Source of the DNA: Ixodes scapularis | Lineage: Eukaryota > Arthropoda > Arachnida > Ixodida > Ixodidae | Direction of reading: 5' to 3' | NCBI RefSeq assembly: GCF_016920785.2 | Contig: NW_024609846.1 | Location: 107,684,831-107,748,830, forward strand | Length of the DNA stretch: 64,000 nt | Part shown: in pieces, positions 59,858-64,000 of the stretch | How positions within the stretch are numbered: position 1 is the first letter of the stretch | Layout: every line of letters begins with the position of its first letter | Position numbers and translations under genes: made by a program | The notes under the pieces: generated by a model | The model's input: only the letters and a program-made list of their open reading frames with translations | Databases searched by the model: none | What the model was told of the DNA's origin: nothing

Positions 59858-60165
59858 ACTCTAAAAAAAGCCCGTGGGTCCTCTTTCCCGCAACACACTC
59901 GGAGAGCTAATCATCGCAACTCAAGGAGGCAGCTCAGCGAATGACGATGTCTAAAATATGATTAGACCAAAAAACGCAGTCTGAGTTGTGTCATTAAGCA
60001 ATGAAAAACGTCACGCTTGCATGGCTTAATGCCACAACCCTAACTGCGTTTTTGGTATAATCCTATTTATCGGCACCGTCATTCGCTGAACTGCCTCTGT
60101 AAGCTGCGTTGATTGACTAATGGAGTGTTGTGCAGGAAAGTAGGAGTGCAGATTTTTTTCATAGT
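59858..60165. mobile_element. Foldback element, copy 2 (about 308 bp)
   Basis: It starts ACTCTAAAAAAAGCCCGTG and shares AGGAGGCAGCTCAG, GAATGACGATG and CATTAAGCAATG in order with the copy at 15575-15883. It is palindromic and slightly more eroded at its right end. Confidence 0.85.
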
Positions 60166-62630
60166 TCGAGAAGCCAAAGCCTGTGCCCTTGGCATCGGTT
60201 TTGAGTCTCAGGTATAGTGATAACATTGCATGGTTGGGACGTCGCATTTTTATATCACAATCAAGGTAAAATTGTGAACGTTGTTTAATATTTTTTTTTT
60301 TTAACACCACGCGCATGGGACTTAAGGCTTTATGAAACTCCTTACACTTTTTACAAGCGGCGATGTTACAGCTGCCGTTGCTCTCTCTTTGGGCCTTATC
60401 CAGACGGAGACCTGTACGCTACTCTATTCAAGTAATCAAATTAATTGTAATCAAATACTTTTTAGAGTAATTTTGTAATCATCAGAATAAATTAAAAAAA
60501 AAAAATCCCAAGCGTAATCAGATTACTTATGAAAGCACCAAAATGACTTGTAACCGTTACTACCTTCCCGTCTCCTTCCTAACGCCGTTCTCTGTACAAG
60601 ATTCCCACGAAGGAATAATGGAACCCAGTTTCCGACAAGAGAGTGGTTTAGGTGGATTAGAAAGATAAGCACTTCATGGTTAGGATGATTCCAAACCAAT
60701 AAGGAACAGTGCGAAGGACACGTTTTCAAACCAGCTTAGCTCTCCGAGGTCCGCACTGCGAGGTGGACGGCTCCCCGAGGTCACGACCGAGACAAGTTGC
60801 CCAGGCCTCACGATCCAGACAAGGTTGTGCGGTGCGTCTGCAAAAGTTAAGATGAAACGCCGATGAAACGCCGGAGGCATAGTAAAATTATTATTACGTA
60901 TTTCCTCGTGTATGAGGTACGTACGATCGTGTGCCAAACCTATTTCAGCCTAATTCCCCTGAAAACAACCAATCCAAATTGTAGATTGGATACATGCACG
61001 GCGTGCCAAGTGTAGCGTATATGAACTATCTAATCAACGAGCCATGTTTAACCGGCGTATTTTCACCTGTAACCAATACTAGTGGTAATCAATAAAAACG
61101 GAATAAGAGCTTGAAATGTTTTGTTCAAGACGCGAGCAGAGGCCAGGATGGGTTTCCACAAGGACATCCCAAACTCAACTATTATACTTTCCGGACTGTC
61201 TACATGTGCGGACTATACAAAGTACTGGATATACTTGTTGCGCAAACACAAAGAACGAACACGAATGAGTGGACAAGGAAAAGCGCCATTTTCAACTAGA
61301 TTTATTCGCCTCCAAGCGACTGCGAAGGGTTCAGAGCGAGCATGCTAGGCATGCTACAAAGGAAGAAAATGAGTAGGAAAACATACGAAAAAAGAGATCC
61401 CCGGCGTGCCAAAATCACTGTATCAACCAAGATAAAACTTGAAATTCAGTATTAAACAAGGAAGCTCAAGTGTCGCTTTCTCGGGCATTTCCCTTATTCT
61501 GCATAAAAAACGCATCTATCTGCTTTATTGCGGTATGATCTTTACTCCTGCCGAGGATCCTCGTATCGTAAAGTCGTAGCGTACACATATATGTCCCACA
61601 ATGCATGGGCAAGTACGCATTTCCTATATTTTTTCTCGATAGCTCATGCTCTTGTGACGGTCATCGACGAAATTTTCTGTTTGGCTTTCCCGCACTTGGG
61701 AAACTAAACCACTGTGCTAGAGAATTCAACACACGGTCTGGCATGCTTTTTGCTGCGGCCACGTGTCTTCTCTTTTTAATTTTCAGACAAAATCCTCGAA
61801 CCTCTCGTGCCTATAGTGCTTTCTCCGCCCGCAAGTTTGCGTGGCGCGGAAAACACGATAGACAAATTGTACTTCCTCACTACCTTCTTCAAAGTGTGGG
61901 AGACTTTATGTTTATAGGGCACCACTTATGGTTGGAGCGCTCTTTGTGGTGCGGCTCGTCTCGGTTTTTCCGAGTCCCCTTGATTTTCTGGAGCAGCGTC
62001 TCAGCGACAGCCGCCATGACCGAACAGGGAAAACCGGCCGACGTCTGTCTGGCCACCTGATTATCATAGTTACTCTGCATTATGTGTGAGCATGACTTCC
62101 TGACAGCAGATCCTACGCAGACGCTGCCTTTAGCTCGCTTTACAGTTCTTGAATAGGCCGAGTCAAACGGCAGCATACCCTTCTGCATGTGAGGGTTGCA
62201 ACTCTAGCACATAAGATCCTCTCTTAAAATCAGTCTGATATCTAAGAGCTGGAGTCAGTCGTGAGACGGTAACTCATGTTTAATGGACAAGCCCAACCCC
62301 TGACTGTAGAAAGGCGCTTAAAATTACATATACAGAGTCGTCGAAATGTATACCGAGTTGATTTTTCAGAATAATTGTAAAAAGCGCCAACATACGTAAA
62401 AGTCTTCAGGACACTGTTGTCGCCAAACTGGTTATCGATGTTTCAACCAGCGTTTGCCAAATAAATATTGCACAGCACTGGCGTCATGCACGACAATATG
62501 GAAATACTCTGGCGTTATATGTAAAAACAAGTGTTAAAAAAGTTAAAAGTGGATTTCTGTCAAAAATTCAGTAAATATATTAAATTATCGCCTGACAAAC
62601 CCGCCTAGTTTCGAAAAGTTCGCTTAAATT
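60166..62630. other. 3' flank, second part
   Basis: Near 60415-60560 there are AGTAATCAAATTA and GTAATCAGATTAC words like those in MITE ends. A 151-codon + strand frame (61605-62060) is not recognised. Otherwise nothing is seen. Confidence 0.45.
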
Positions 62631-63720
62631 CTAATTTGCATTCATACCATGATTTTTGTCACGCCAAGAATCTCTTTTGTAGTGCTTTGCAACGGTGCTT
62701 TGGCGCACCTTCGACGACGTGGCAAAGCAGTCGGGGTATTCGTTGAGAAGGTTAATCAGCTGTCGTCGTTTCGAGCCCGGAAGCTTAGGGTCAATGTCGA
62801 GCTGCGCTGGTGACCTACTGTCTTGCTGAGGTGGCGAGGATTCGTCAGTAATGGTGACGATAGCGGCGGAGTTTCGGAGGTCCTTGACCTGGCCTACGAC
62901 TGCACCTTTTGTGAGGTGTAGCGCTTCATTTCGGAAGTTCGCCACGAGGACCACAGTGCGGCCATCCTGAAGTTCGGCAACTCGTCTTGCGCCGCCTATT
63001 TCTCTTCCAAGAAGCAACTGGAGGCTTCCTTCGAGCAGAACTTCGCCACAGAAAGATTCGGTGGTTCCGACGGGTACGAAAACAATCGATCGCGGCGGTA
63101 AGTTCACGTGGCTTGTGAGGGCTCGGACCGCAGACAATGTCGCTTTGGGTTCCTCCGATGTTGAAAAAGGTTTTCGTAGCGTCAACCGGTTTGCTCCGAG
63201 GTCGATAACGGCGCCATACTCGCAGAGGAAGTCCATTCCGAGGATAACGTTCCTCGAACAGTCTTGCAGGACAACGAACTTTACAGGACACGTCTCACCG
63301 TGGATCTGGACGCGAGTAATGCATCGCCGGACTGATGTGATGAGGTGCCCACCGGCGGTTCGTACTTGAGGGCCTTCCCACGGCGCTGTCACTTTTCGCA
63401 GGCGGCGAGAGAGCCTCCCACTCAAGACTGAGTAGTCTGCTCTGGTGTCCACGAGTGCCGATGCGTCATGGCCGTCAATAATAATGTTAGGGTTGTTGGA
63501 CACTGATGCAGGGACGTCGTTGTGATGCGTAGCGTCGAGAGAGTGGGAGCGCTTCGGCGTTCTTGGAGGCACTTCAGTCGTCTTCGGCGAAGCCAACTCC
63601 AGGCGTTGCCGTCCTTAGATTTCAAGGCGACACAAGGGAGACAGGCTCTCTCGGCGGGGTCGTGGCGCTGGAGGCGCTGGACGTCTGGGCGACGGTGAGC
63701 GGGGCTCACGGCTCACGAGA
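62631..63720 (-). pseudogene. Gypsy fragment 3: protease and pre-RT region
   Basis: The 321-codon - strand frame (63596-62631) includes IIIDGHDASALVDTRADYSV, the retropepsin site with DTR in place of DTG, followed by VILGMDFLCEYGAVIDLGAN and a long linker ending NLLNEYPDCFATSSKVRQS just before where RT would start. RT and integrase are absent. It belongs to the same family as Gypsy 2. It is the longest intact retroelement frame here, though with a damaged active site. Confidence 0.87.
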
Positions 63721-63721
63721 A

Positions 63722-63848
63722 CGCAATGTTGAAAGAATAAATAAAAGGGCATTCCACTGGCTGGAATCGAAGCTAGGCTTTCCGTGCAACAGTCAACCGC
63801 GATAACCACTCGGCCACGCAAGCGGTCGTTCGCCGACGAGCGTGGCAA
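63722..63848 (-). repeat. tRNA-like (SINE or LTR) sequence 2
   Basis: On the - strand, TGGCCGAGTGG (complement of 63806-63816) is a perfect A box and GCTTCGATTCC (63763-63773) a near-perfect B box with tRNA spacing. The tail TTTTATTTATTCTTTCAAC matches the copy at 50890-51025. It adjoins Gypsy fragment 3. Confidence 0.7.
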
Positions 63849-63857
63849 TATGTTAGG

Positions 63858-63940
63858 GTCGACGAAACGTGTCCATGAAACGCGTGTTCATGAAACGCGT
63901 GTCCATGAAGAGTTGTCTATGAAACGTGCTTCCACGAACA
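63858..63940. repeat. 15-bp tandem repeat (TGTCCATGAAACGCG type)
   Basis: About five units of TGTCCATGAAACGCG run in tandem with small changes. The same kind of unit occurs in degenerate form at 37680-37815. Confidence 0.85.
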
Positions 63941-64000
63941 ACCGGCAGAACAAGCGTGTGAATATTCTACCGGGAGTTGCACGATTTCAGGCTGCTAATG

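Noticed and set aside
61605..62060. 151-codon + strand frame in the 3' flank
   Set aside because: It is hydrophobic at first and Arg-rich later, with no recognised domain and no sign of splicing or conservation.
63722..63848. Functional tRNA gene
   Set aside because: A and B boxes are present, but the acceptor and anticodon stems do not pair and the sequence is shared with a repeat at 50890-51025.

Overview
This window looks like part of an arthropod nuclear genome, most likely a hard tick. The case rests on one host gene with tiny exons and canonical GT/AG introns, surrounded by decayed retroelements (CR1-like LINEs, Penelope-like and Ty3/Gypsy elements) and many foldback or TIR elements. 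The species cannot be fixed from the sequence alone. There is no sign of bacterial gene organisation and no CRISPR array.

The one host gene I can support is the 3' half of a neprilysin-like M13 zinc metallopeptidase on the + strand. I reconstructed eight exons (432-490, 7437-7488, 15380-15447, 25577-25707, 47822-47887, 47985-48071, 49590-49666, 57418-57517). They join in frame into about 212 residues that carry the whole catalytic core and the C-terminal end. Earlier exons lie upstream of the window. Nearly everything else is intron or 3' flank made of mobile DNA.

Layout. Intron 1 (491-7436) holds a Penelope-like element on the - strand, a LINE 3' end and an inverted second Penelope fragment. 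Intron 2 (7489-15379) holds a near-perfect 128-bp palindrome, a minisatellite, and hAT-like and GC-rich repeats. Intron 3 (15448-25576) holds a foldback element and a sense-oriented Gypsy element with both LTRs, split by a 2.3-kb insert built of minisatellites. Intron 4 (25708-47821) is the largest. It holds LINE remnants, a hAT-type MITE with a perfect 8-bp target duplication, two TTAA-flanked elements, several foldback elements, and a nearly full-length CR1-like LINE. That LINE has three 320-bp tandem 5' monomers and a 2A-like (DIETNPGP) motif in ORF1. Intron 7 (49667-57417) holds an antisense Gypsy remnant next to a tRNA-like sequence. The 3' flank (57518-64000) has a LINE endonuclease fragment, a second copy of the intron-3 foldback family, another Gypsy fragment and a second tRNA-like sequence.

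The host exons are all open. Every retroelement frame I could read carries stops, frameshifts or lost catalytic residues. The best candidates for something undescribed are the LINE with the 2A-like ORF1 leader plus promoter-like monomers, and the minisatellite-ended insert inside the Gypsy element.
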